NCBI RefSeq assembly: GCF_003206135.1
Contig: NZ_PZJT01000015.1
Location: 1-64,000 of the forward strand
DNA from: Salinicola salarius
Lineage (GTDB): Bacteria; Pseudomonadota; Gammaproteobacteria; Pseudomonadales; Halomonadaceae
Direction of reading: 5' to 3'
Length of the DNA stretch: 64,000 bases
In this document: positions 17,972-25,463 of the stretch, piece after piece
Numbering within the stretch: position 1 is the stretch's first letter
Layout: each line of letters starts with the position of its first letter
Position numbers and translations under genes: made by a program
Notes under the pieces: generated by a model
The model's input: only the letters and a program-made list of their open reading frames with translations
Told to the model about the DNA's origin: nothing
Databases searched by the model: none

Positions 17972-19003
17972 ATGACTGAACCGATGTCCCGTGAGCGCTC
18001 GTCCTTTCGTGAACGATCGTCGCTCCTCAATCTGATGCTCGTCCTGCTGGCCAGCCTCCTGCTGGTCGGCGTGACGAGCCTGCTTCTGGGCGCCGGCGAC
18101 GTTGGCCCGCTCGCTGCCTGGTCGGTTCTGACCGGTGGCGGTAGCGACGAGGCGCGTTTCGTCGTCGAGTCGCTACGCCTGCCACGCACGCTGATCGGTG
18201 TGGCCGTCGGCATGGCGCTTGGGGTGGCGGGGTCGCTGATCCAGGCAGTCGCCCGTAATCCGCTGGCCGAGCCAGGGCTGCTCGGTGTCAGCGCGGGCAG
18301 TGCCCTGGCGGTAGCGATCGCGCTGGTGCTGGGCGCCAGCGCGGCGACGCTGCGAATCTCCGTGGCGCAACTGGGAGCGCTGGCCGGATGCCTGTTCGTG
18401 CTGGCGATGGCGCGCGTCAACGGGGTCGGCAACGATCCGGTCAGGCTGGTGCTGGCCGGGGCGATCCTGTCCGGGCTGCTGGGCGCACTGACCTCACTGC
18501 TGCTGCTGGTCGACCAGCGCAGTGCCGACGAGATCCGGTTCTGGGTCATCGGCAGTCTGGCCGGGCGTCGGCTCGAGGATCTTCGCGCTATCCTGCCCAG
18601 CCTGCTGTTCGCTGGCGTGCTGATCGTCGCCATCGCCCGGCCGTTGGCGGCGCTCGCGCTCGGCGAGCGGGTAGCCGTCGGGCTGGGCCATCATCCCCGC
18701 TGGATCCGGCTCCTGTGCGTCATCGCGGTGGCGATACTGGTCGGCGCGGCCACGGCGGTTGCCGGCCCGATCGCTTTCGTGGGGCTGGTGGTGCCGTTCG
18801 TCGCCCGGGCGCTGGCCGGTCCCGACATTCGCCGTACCCTGTGGCTGGCGCTACCGCTGGGGCCGATCATGATTCTCTGCGCCGACATTCTGGCGCGACT
18901 GCTGGTGGCGCCCTCGGAGATGCCGTTGGGCGTGATTACCGCGCTGGTTGGGGCGCCGGTATTGATCGCTGTCGTTCGTGCCCACCGACTGCCCGCGCTG
19001 TGA
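17972..19003 (+). CDS. FecCD-family siderophore permease, first subunit
   Basis: This inner-membrane permease of 343 residues has about nine hydrophobic helices with RLPRTLIGVAVGMALGVAGS, QAVARNPLAEPGLLGVSAG and GPIAFVGLVVPF, which define the FecCD/BtuC fold. Its first residues contain a duplicated RERSS motif from an 18-bp tandem repeat (17990-18025). It pairs with the next permease, which begins seven bases after its stop. Confidence 0.92.
   Translation: MTEPMSRERSSFRERSSLLNLMLVLLASLLLVGVTSLLLGAGDVGPLAAWSVLTGGGSDEARFVVESLRLPRTLIGVAVGMALGVAGSLIQAVARNPLAEPGLLGVSAGSALAVAIALVLGASAATLRISVAQLGALAGCLFVLAMARVNGVGNDPVRLVLAGAILSGLLGALTSLLLLVDQRSADEIRFWVIGSLAGRRLEDLRAILPSLLFAGVLIVAIARPLAALALGERVAVGLGHHPRWIRLLCVIAVAILVGAATAVAGPIAFVGLVVPFVARALAGPDIRRTLWLALPLGPIMILCADILARLLVAPSEMPLGVITALVGAPVLIAVVRAHRLPAL
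17990..18025 (+). repeat. 18-bp tandem duplication at permease 5' end
   Basis: Two units starting CGTGAGCGCTCGTC and CGTGAACGATCGTC encode RERSSF and RERSSL, before the first membrane helix. Confidence 0.65.
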
Positions 19004-19009
19004 CGCCTG

Positions 19010-20119
19010 ATGAAGACTCGTACCCTGACACCGCCCGCCTGCCTGATGAATCGCCCTGAGGCCGGCGTGACGCCTCCGTCCGGCTCGTGGCGCCTGAGCT
19101 GGGCGCTCGGCGAGCGCGACTATTCGATCCTGATCGAGCGTCGCGCCTGCTTCGTCTGCCTCGGCTTGCTGGTTGCGCTGCTGGCCGTTTCGCTGCTGTC
19201 GCTGTGCCTGGGCACGCTGACGTTGAGCCCGCGGGAGGCGCTGGCCGGTGTCTTCGGTCATGGCGATCCGGTCAACGCTTTCGTCGTCCAGGAGCTGCGT
19301 CTGGTGCGATTGGCCGCAGGTGTCGCGACCGGCGCAGCGTTTTCGCTCTCCGGCTGCCTGATGCAGACGCTGGCCCGCAACCGTCTGGCCACGCCCGGGA
19401 TCGTCGGCATCGACAACGGTGCCACGGCCTTTGCCGTTGCCTCGGTCGTGGGGCTCGGCACGAGTCTGGCGCCGCCGCCGATGGCGCTGGCGGGGGCCGC
19501 TACGGCGACGGCCATCACCTTTGCGCTGGCCAATGACGTCGGGACGCGCGGCTATCGCTTCATCGTGACGGGGATCGGGGTCGGCGCGGTCTTCGGAGCG
19601 TTGACGCAGCTGCTGATGGCGCGGGTCGCCATCGACACCGCCAACGCCGCCTATCCCTGGACCGTCGGCAGTCTCAACGCCCGCGACGGCGCCGCGCTGG
19701 TCTGGCTCTGGTGCGGTCTGGCGATCGGCCTCGTGGTGGCGTGCTATCTCTCCCGGGCGATGCGGATACTGCGCTTTTCGGACGCCGTGGCCCAGGGGCT
19801 GGGCTACCGCGTGCGCGCCTGTCGTTACACGGCGCTGGTGGTGTCGGTGGCGCTGGCGGCACTTGCGGTCGCGGTCGCTGGCCCGGTCGGGCTGGTCGGG
19901 TTGATCGGCCCGGAAATCGCCCGCCAGCTCTCTTCGCACCGGGGCGTTTCGCTGATCGCCTCGGCACTCTCCGGGGCAATCGTTATGGTCGCCGCGGATC
20001 TGGTCGGGCGGTTACTGCTGGCGCCGATCGAAGTGCCCGTCGGTATCGTGACCGCGATCGTCGGGGCGCCGTTTCTTCTGTGGATACTGTTACGTCCTGC
20101 ACCGAGGTTCCAGTCATGA
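19010..20119 (+). CDS. FecCD-family siderophore permease, second subunit
   Basis: This 369-residue permease pairs with the preceding one. It has a hydrophilic leader of about 45 residues, then RLVRLAAGVATGAAFSLSGC, LARNRLATPGIVGIDNGATA and AGPVGLVGLIGPEIARQLSS, a FepG-like pattern. Its stop overlaps the ATG of the ATPase gene by four bases. No clear ribosome site lies at 19010; translation may be coupled to the upstream gene, or a start some residues later may be used. Confidence 0.9.
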   Translation: MKTRTLTPPACLMNRPEAGVTPPSGSWRLSWALGERDYSILIERRACFVCLGLLVALLAVSLLSLCLGTLTLSPREALAGVFGHGDPVNAFVVQELRLVRLAAGVATGAAFSLSGCLMQTLARNRLATPGIVGIDNGATAFAVASVVGLGTSLAPPPMALAGAATATAITFALANDVGTRGYRFIVTGIGVGAVFGALTQLLMARVAIDTANAAYPWTVGSLNARDGAALVWLWCGLAIGLVVACYLSRAMRILRFSDAVAQGLGYRVRACRYTALVVSVALAALAVAVAGPVGLVGLIGPEIARQLSSHRGVSLIASALSGAIVMVAADLVGRLLLAPIEVPVGIVTAIVGAPFLLWILLRPAPRFQS

Positions 20120-21006
20120 ACTCGTTTGCCGCTATCTCGCCCGATGCGTCACCGTCGAATGCGTCGCCCTCGAACGTGTCGCCGGGCGTCGCGCCGCCCC
20201 TGGCCGCGCGTCAGCTCTCTTTGAGCTACGGGCGGGGCAGCGCGCGGCGCACGGTGATTGAGGCGCTCGATCTCGAGCTCCCTGCCGGGCAGGTGACGGC
20301 GATCGTTGGCCCCAACGGCTGCGGAAAGTCGACGCTGCTGGCGAGTCTGGCGCGTCTGCACGTGCCGGACCGGGGCGCGGTGCTGCTCGACGGTCACGAT
20401 ATCCAGCGTCTGCCGGCGCGCGAGATGGCGCAGCGGCTGGCACTGCTGCCGCAGGAAACCCACGCGCCGGAAGGCCTGACCGTCGCCGAGCTGATCCGCT
20501 TCGGGCGGCAGCCACATCAAAGTCTGTTCAAGCAGTGGTCGAGGGACGACAGGCGGGTGGTCGACGAAGCGCTGGCGGCGGCGGATCTGCACGCGCTCGC
20601 CGACCGGCCTCTGGATGCCATGTCCGGCGGTCAGCGCCAGCGCGCCTGGATCGCCATGGCGATCGCTCAGCAGACACCGCTGCTGCTGCTCGACGAACCG
20701 ACTTCCGCGCTCGATCTCGGCCATCAGCTGGAAGTTTTCGAACTGATTCGGGATCTGGCCGCGGCAGGCAAGACGCTGGCGATGGTGGTGCACGATCTGG
20801 TCAGCGCGTGCCGCTTTGCCGACTACCTGGTGGCGATGCTGGACGGCAGGATCGTCGCTGCCGGCAGACCGAGCGACGTGGTGACGACGGCGCTGGTTCG
20901 CGATCTCTACGGCGTGGAATGTACCTTGATGCAGGATCCGGCTACCGGCAGCCCGCTCTTGACCAACATCCGCTCGGCTCGTTACTCCGCGGAACCATCC
21001 ACCTAG
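20116..21006 (+). CDS. Siderophore ABC transporter ATP-binding protein
   Basis: This FecE/FepC-like ATPase of 296 residues has Walker A GPNGCGKSTLLASL, signature MSGGQRQRAWIAMAIAQQ and Walker B LLLLDEPTSALDLG. The first 30 residues are unconserved and contain a three-unit 15-bp tandem repeat (20143-20187) that encodes SPDASPSNASPSNVSPG. Start ATG overlaps the permease stop. A much longer open frame upstream in the same frame is only a shadow of the permease gene. Confidence 0.92.
   Translation: MNSFAAISPDASPSNASPSNVSPGVAPPLAARQLSLSYGRGSARRTVIEALDLELPAGQVTAIVGPNGCGKSTLLASLARLHVPDRGAVLLDGHDIQRLPAREMAQRLALLPQETHAPEGLTVAELIRFGRQPHQSLFKQWSRDDRRVVDEALAAADLHALADRPLDAMSGGQRQRAWIAMAIAQQTPLLLLDEPTSALDLGHQLEVFELIRDLAAAGKTLAMVVHDLVSACRFADYLVAMLDGRIVAAGRPSDVVTTALVRDLYGVECTLMQDPATGSPLLTNIRSARYSAEPST
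20143..20187 (+). repeat. 15-bp tandem repeat at ATPase 5' end
   Basis: Three units (GATGCGTCACCGTCG, AATGCGTCGCCCTCG, AACGTGTCGCCGGGC) encode a Ser-Pro-Asn-Ala repeat preceding the ABC domain. Confidence 0.7.
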
Positions 21007-21018
21007 GGCGGGTCCGGC

Positions 21019-21477
21019 TCAGGCGTTGGCATCTTCGACCAGCACGCGGGAAAACTTGACGATCTCGTCGCGGCGATCGGCCCAGCCCAGATGCTGCCAG
21101 AAGCGGTGGGCTTCGTGATTGTCCGCCAGGGTATCGAGATGCACTTTCTCGATACCCGCTTCCAGCAGCGCCGCCAGGCAGTGATCGACCATCGTCCGGG
21201 CGAGCCCCAACTGGCGATAGTCCGGATCGACCATGACGTGTTGCAGATAGCCGCGGCGGCCATCGTGGCCTGCCATGGCGCAACCCACGATGCCTTCCCC
21301 GTTGGCCGGGCGCGCCACGAAGCTCAACCCCGGGTTGCGCTCCAGATAGCGTTGCGTGGCCGCGTAGCCATCGGCGGTTCTCAGCACCACGCCCGGCGTG
21401 CGTAGCATCATCGCGGTGAAATCCGCGTGATCGTCGAGTGTCATGGGCAGGATATCGGGGAGGGCGGGATGACTCAT
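21019..21477 (-). CDS. GNAT-family N-acetyltransferase
   Basis: This 152-residue protein has the single-domain GNAT fold: a central GIVGCAMAGHDGRRGYLQHV strand, then VDPDYRQLGLARTMVDHCL, where the acetyl-CoA loop reads RQLGLA, and a C-terminal NHEAHRFWQHLGW segment. The substrate is unknown. Its ATG overlaps the stop of the EamA transporter gene by four bases, so the two are co-translated and may act on the same small molecule (acetylate or export). Confidence 0.83.
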   Translation of the reverse strand: MSHPALPDILPMTLDDHADFTAMMLRTPGVVLRTADGYAATQRYLERNPGLSFVARPANGEGIVGCAMAGHDGRRGYLQHVMVDPDYRQLGLARTMVDHCLAALLEAGIEKVHLDTLADNHEAHRFWQHLGWADRRDEIVKFSRVLVEDANA

Positions 21478-22343
21478 GAAACGGGCCTCGGCTTGCGTTG
21501 ACGGCGAAAACGGATGTTGATGATGGCCAGCCCGGCGATGACCATGGCCCCGCCCGCGACCTTGTTGATGCCCAGCGGATCGTCGAGCAGCCAGACGCCG
21601 AGCATGACGGCGAACACCGGCATCAGCAGCGTCAGCGGCACCACGCGGCTGACGGGGTGCTTCTGCAGTAGCCGGTACCATAGCCCGTAAGCGGCGATCG
21701 AGGACATCACGGCGGTATATACCACCGCGCCCCAGCCGGCCCAACTGGCCTGGCGAAGCGCCAGCCACTGGTCATCCTCGAAGATCCAGCTGCCCAGTGC
21801 GACCAGGGGAATCGCGAACAGCGAGATCCAGCCGGTCATGGTCAGCGGCGCGATGGGCGGGGCGAGCTTGATGATCATGGTCGAGACCGCCCAGAAAAAG
21901 GCGCTGGCGAGCAGCAGGGCGGTGGAGGCCGGTGGCGGCAGCGACGGGCCTCCGGCCAGCACCACGACGCCACCGAAGGCGAGGATCAGGCCGACGACCC
22001 GGCGGGGCCCCAGCTTCTCCTTGAGAAACATCGCTGCCAGCAGGGTGGCAAACGGGGTGCCCATCTGGACCAGAAGTGCACCGGTACCGGCTTCGGATTG
22101 CTGGAGCCCGAGAAACAGCAGCGGGAAGTGCAGGCCGCCGAAGGTGACTGCCAGCAGCAGGATCCAGGGGAGTTGCTGACGCGAGATCCGGGTGAACGGC
22201 ACGACCAGCACCGCGACCAGCATGAAGCGCAGTACCGTCACCAGCAGCGGCGGCAGATCCTCGACCCCGAGCTTGATCACGATGATGTTGAAGGCCCAGA
22301 TGATGATGATGCCGAGACCGATCAGTAAATCCTTGAGGGGCAC
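21474..22343 (-). CDS. EamA/DMT-family transporter
   Basis: This 289-residue inner-membrane protein has about ten helices in two EamA repeats (LLIGLGIIIIWAFNIIVIKL at the start; ASAFFWAVSTMIIKL in the middle). Proteins of this kind export amino acids or other metabolites (YdcZ/RhaT/YddG superfamily). It starts with GTG. The co-transcribed acetyltransferase overlaps its end. Confidence 0.87.
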   Translation of the reverse strand: MPLKDLLIGLGIIIIWAFNIIVIKLGVEDLPPLLVTVLRFMLVAVLVVPFTRISRQQLPWILLLAVTFGGLHFPLLFLGLQQSEAGTGALLVQMGTPFATLLAAMFLKEKLGPRRVVGLILAFGGVVVLAGGPSLPPPASTALLLASAFFWAVSTMIIKLAPPIAPLTMTGWISLFAIPLVALGSWIFEDDQWLALRQASWAGWGAVVYTAVMSSIAAYGLWYRLLQKHPVSRVVPLTLLMPVFAVMLGVWLLDDPLGINKVAGGAMVIAGLAIINIRFRRQRKPRPVS

Positions 22344-22653
22344 GCGCAGTACTCATCGTTGAATGATGTGGTTGGAAGACGTCGCTGAAAGGCGTCGTCG
22401 AGACGTTGCTAAATGGCGTCGATATTCCATTGTCTCAACGACTCGGGCGAGAGCAAGGTTATTTTGAGATGTCACGCGACCGGCCATGAAACGCCGACAG
22501 GCCCTGGCATGCCATCGCAAGAGTCACGGGCGATGTCCGCCTGCCGGCGGCGAACTCGGCATCCCGCTATCCGAGGAATGCGCTACCATGCGTCAACGTC
22601 TTCCGAAGGTTGACGCCCCGATTTCGAAATCATCGCCACCGAGAGCCCGGAAC
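22344..22653. other. Intergenic region with degenerate 24-bp duplication
   Basis: No gene is supported in these 310 bases. Two 24-base units (22378-22401 and 22402-22425), beginning GACGTCGCTGAAAGG and GACGTTGCTAAATGG, form an imperfect tandem duplication just upstream of the EamA gene's start. Confidence 0.5.
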
Positions 22654-22818
22654 ATGTTCAAGGGAATCGTCTTCTGCCTCTGTTTTCTCGTCGTCCAGCT
22701 GTTCGTGCTGTCCTACATCGACCATCGGGTCGGCCAGGGTGAATCCGCCACGCGTCAGGCGGCCACGGCGCAGAACGGCTCGCGCCAGCGCGAATCCGGG
22801 ACGGAGGAGCAGGCGTGA
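22654..22818 (+). CDS. Small membrane protein, unknown
   Basis: The 54-residue product has one N-terminal hydrophobic helix (GIVFCLCFLVVQLFVLSYI) and a polar Gln/Arg/Ala tail. GAGAG precedes the ATG at 22654. Longer in-frame starts lack ribosome sites. It lies 52 bases before the DedA gene and may be co-transcribed with it. No family is recognised. Confidence 0.5.
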   Translation: MFKGIVFCLCFLVVQLFVLSYIDHRVGQGESATRQAATAQNGSRQRESGTEEQA

Positions 22819-22870
22819 TGGCATGGCACTGGCGTGAGACGCATGGCATCCCGCCGGCGGGAGCCGTTGC

Positions 22871-23479
22871 ATGTATTCACTGATTCAGCAGGCGGTCGAT
22901 ACGCTGAGCTACTTCGGGCTGGTGCTGCTGATGTTCGCGGAGAACCTGTTTCCGCCCATTCCCTCCGAACTGATCATGCCGCTGGCGGGTTACCTGTCGA
23001 GCCAGGGAAAGCTTTCGCTGATCGGCGCGATCGTGGCGGGCACGGTCGGCTCGGTGCTGGGAGCACTGCCGTTCTACGGCGTCGCTCGCTGGTTCGGCCA
23101 TGACCGGATGTCCGCTTTCGTCGAGCGACACGGCCACTGGCTGGCGCTATCGCGGCGGGACCTGGATCGCGCCGATCGCATCTTCAAGCGCCACGGTGGC
23201 TGGATCGTCCTGTTTGGCCGGCTGGTGCCCGGCGTGCGGTCGCTGATTTCGTTGCCGGCCGGGGTCTACGCCATGCCGATCGGGCGCTTTTTGCTGCTCA
23301 CCGCGTCGGGCAGCGCGATCTGGAGCGCCTTCCTGGCCGTGGCCGGTTATCAGCTGGCCGAGAATTTCCGCGCGCTGGAAGCCTATATCGGCCCAGCGTC
23401 GAAGCTGGTGCTGGGTCTGCTGGTGCTGGCCTGGCTCTATCATATCGGTAAGCATTACTGGCGCCGTCGCCACGGGTGA
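22871..23479 (+). CDS. DedA/VTT-family membrane protein
   Basis: This 202-residue protein has the DedA pattern: FAENLFPPIPSELIMPLAGY, GALPFYGVARWFG, FGRLVPGVRSLISLPAGVYA and a C-terminal helix. DedA proteins take part in undecaprenyl-phosphate or other lipid recycling and membrane homeostasis. The conserved Glu and Pro of the first re-entrant loop and the R-x-x-P-G-x-R-S motif are intact. Confidence 0.9.
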   Translation: MYSLIQQAVDTLSYFGLVLLMFAENLFPPIPSELIMPLAGYLSSQGKLSLIGAIVAGTVGSVLGALPFYGVARWFGHDRMSAFVERHGHWLALSRRDLDRADRIFKRHGGWIVLFGRLVPGVRSLISLPAGVYAMPIGRFLLLTASGSAIWSAFLAVAGYQLAENFRALEAYIGPASKLVLGLLVLAWLYHIGKHYWRRRHG

Positions 23480-23509
23480 GGCGGCGCAGCAACGGTGAGG
23501 AGGAAGGGC

Positions 23510-23989
23510 ATGCTGGCGAGGGTTCGGGACTGTGGGGTATGGGCATTGTGCGCGCTCTTCGCGGTACCGGCATGGGCGGAAACGTTGCCGGGCCAGACGG
23601 TGACCCTCGACGACGGCCGGCATGAGCATACGCTGCATGTCGAGGTGGCGCGGACGGCATCCGAGCGCGCGCGCGGGCTCATGGAGCGCGAGTCGCTGGC
23701 GGAGAACGCGGGCATGCTGTTTCTCTACGACCGCGAGCAGCCGGGCAGCAACGCTTACTGGATGTACAAGACCAGGATCCCGCTGGATATCGCCTTCATC
23801 GGCGGTGACGGCATGATCCGCTCGCTCAGGACGATGCCTCCCTGTCATGCGACCTCGTCTCGAGAGTGCCCCGTCTATCCGGCAGGCGCGCCGTTTCGGG
23901 CCGCGCTCGAGGCCAACGCCGGCTACTTCGACGCCCATGGCCTGGCCGTGGGGGATCGAGTCGATCTCTCCGCCTGGCTGACGCCATGA
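23510..23989 (+). CDS. DUF192 exported protein
   Basis: This 159-residue protein has an N-terminal export signal (CGVWALCALFAVPAWAET) and one DUF192 domain: EVARTASERARGLMERESLA, then GMLFLYD, YWMYKTRIPLDIAFIGGDG and YPAGAPFRAALEANAGYFD. ATG at 23510 follows GAGGAGGAAGG. The function of the family is not established. It follows DedA by 30 bases and probably shares its transcript. Confidence 0.88.
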   Translation: MLARVRDCGVWALCALFAVPAWAETLPGQTVTLDDGRHEHTLHVEVARTASERARGLMERESLAENAGMLFLYDREQPGSNAYWMYKTRIPLDIAFIGGDGMIRSLRTMPPCHATSSRECPVYPAGAPFRAALEANAGYFDAHGLAVGDRVDLSAWLTP

Positions 23990-24313
23990 CGGCATTCGCT
24001 TCCGGCATGAGGCATGCCGATCGTGAAAGGTCATTGGCGCGAAACGAGCCCCGGAGCCTCTGGAGGCGGTAAGCAATGGCAATGGCAGGCCAACCGTTGG
24101 GCGAGACGGGCGGCAGACCGTCATCTCGCGGTTTTGCCTGGCTCTAACTCACTATATGATGGCGCGCCGTCAGGGATAAGATATGTTGCAATAGGCAAGT
24201 CCACGGGCACGGTGCGATTCGAATCACACCCTGACGCACGCCGGCCAGCCCGTTGTCTTCGCGGTCGGGAAACCGATCAACACAATAAACGGGAAAATCT
24301 TCGAGGTATGCGC
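23990..24313. other. Leader of TAXI-TRAP operon
   Basis: No gene is seen in these 324 bases. A TATGAT hexamer at 24155-24160 could be a -10 element, and a 20-base palindrome at 24211-24230 looks like an operator. Confidence 0.5.
24211..24230. promoter_or_regulatory. Operator-like 20-bp palindrome
   Basis: GGTG-C-GATTCGAATC-A-CACC is palindromic except for one base pair. It lies 84 bases upstream of the TAXI binding-protein start and has no T-run, so a regulator site is more likely than a terminator. Confidence 0.5.
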
Positions 24314-25288
24314 ATGAAACGCCATGCATTAACCGCAGCCGTTCTCTCCTCCGCCCTGATGGGCGCCGCATCGATCTCCACGCCGGCCATGGCTCAGGAT
24401 CAGCAGTACATCACCATCGGTACCGGTGGCCAGACCGGCGTCTATTACGTCGTCGGCCAGTCCGTCTGCCGGATGGTCAACCGCAGCGCCGAAGAGAGTG
24501 GTATCCGCTGTAACGCACCGTCCACCGGTGGTTCCGTTGCCAACATCAACGGCATCAAGTCCGGCGAGCTGAACATGGGTGTCGCCCAGTCCGACGTCCA
24601 GTACAACGCCTTCAATGGTGAAGCGCAGTTCGACCAGCCGATGGAAAATCTGCGCTCGGTCTTCTCGCTGCATGGCGAGCCGCTCACTATCCTGGCCCGC
24701 GAAGACGCCAACATCCATTCCATCCAGGATCTGAAGGGCAAGCGCGTCAACATCGGCAACCCGGGTTCCGGTCAGCGCGCCACCATGGAAGTGCTGATGG
24801 ACGCGGAAGGCTGGGACACCAGCGTGTTCTCGCTCTCCTCCGAGCTGGGCGCCGCCGAGATGGCTTCCGCGCTGGCGGACAACAACATCGACGCCATGGC
24901 GTACGTCGTCGGTCACCCCAACGGTGCGATCCAGGAAGCGACCACCACCGTCGCCTCCAACCTGGTGCCGCTGAACGACGAGGCCGTCAAAGGGCTGGTC
25001 GAGAAGTTCCCCTACTACAGCATGTCCACCATTCCCGGCGGCATGTACGAGGGTAACCCGGACGACGTCGAGACCTTCGGTGTGCGCGCGACCTTCGTCA
25101 CGTCTGCCGACGTCGACGACGAAGTCGTCTACCAGACTGTCAAGGCCGTGTTCGACAACTTCGACCGTTTCAAGCGTCTGCACCCGGCTTTCGCCAACCT
25201 GACGCCGGAAGACATGATCAGCCAGGGGCTTTCCGCACCGCTGCATGAAGGCGCCAAGCGTTACTACAAGGAGCAGGGCTGGCTGTAA
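24314..25288 (+). CDS. TAXI-family TRAP substrate-binding protein
   Basis: This periplasmic protein of 324 residues captures the substrate of the TRAP transporter encoded next. A signal peptide ends at TPAMAQ; the mature start ITIGTGGQTGVYYVVGQSVC is the TAXI hallmark, followed by CNAPSTGGSVANINGIKSGE. Members of the group bind dicarboxylates or glutamate-like amino acids, but the ligand cannot be told here. The second of two adjacent ATG codons (24314) is chosen because GAGG is seven bases away; at 24308 the gap would be one base. Confidence 0.9.
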   Translation: MKRHALTAAVLSSALMGAASISTPAMAQDQQYITIGTGGQTGVYYVVGQSVCRMVNRSAEESGIRCNAPSTGGSVANINGIKSGELNMGVAQSDVQYNAFNGEAQFDQPMENLRSVFSLHGEPLTILAREDANIHSIQDLKGKRVNIGNPGSGQRATMEVLMDAEGWDTSVFSLSSELGAAEMASALADNNIDAMAYVVGHPNGAIQEATTTVASNLVPLNDEAVKGLVEKFPYYSMSTIPGGMYEGNPDDVETFGVRATFVTSADVDDEVVYQTVKAVFDNFDRFKRLHPAFANLTPEDMISQGLSAPLHEGAKRYYKEQGWL

Positions 25289-25329
25289 TTGCCCACGGCG
25301 TCATTCCTGACGGAATGCGTTGACACTCT

Positions 25330-25359
25330 GGCGCGGCGGTTGGCAACAACCGCCGCGCC
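25330..25359 (+). promoter_or_regulatory. Stem-loop between TRAP binding-protein and permease genes
   Basis: GGCGCGGCGGTT and AACCGCCGCGCC form a perfect 12-base stem with a GGCAAC loop, 41 bases after the binding-protein stop. It has no T-run and mirrors the hairpins between livK and livH. Confidence 0.7.
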
Positions 25360-25463
25360 GTTGGATCGATACCCCGCGACGTCGACCGTCGCATCGAATC
25401 AAGCGCGAAATGATGTCTCTCCGATGTCCTTTCGCCTACCGGCTGCCAAGTCAGGATCTGCTC

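Noticed and set aside
19711-20115. Long N-terminal extension of the siderophore ATPase frame
   Set aside because: It lies within the permease gene in another frame. The ATG at 20116 overlaps the permease stop and begins just before the ABC domain.
24014-24313. Extension of the TAXI binding-protein frame to 24014
   Set aside because: It would bury the signal peptide behind 100 residues and cover the palindrome and promoter region. The ribosome site fits 24314.
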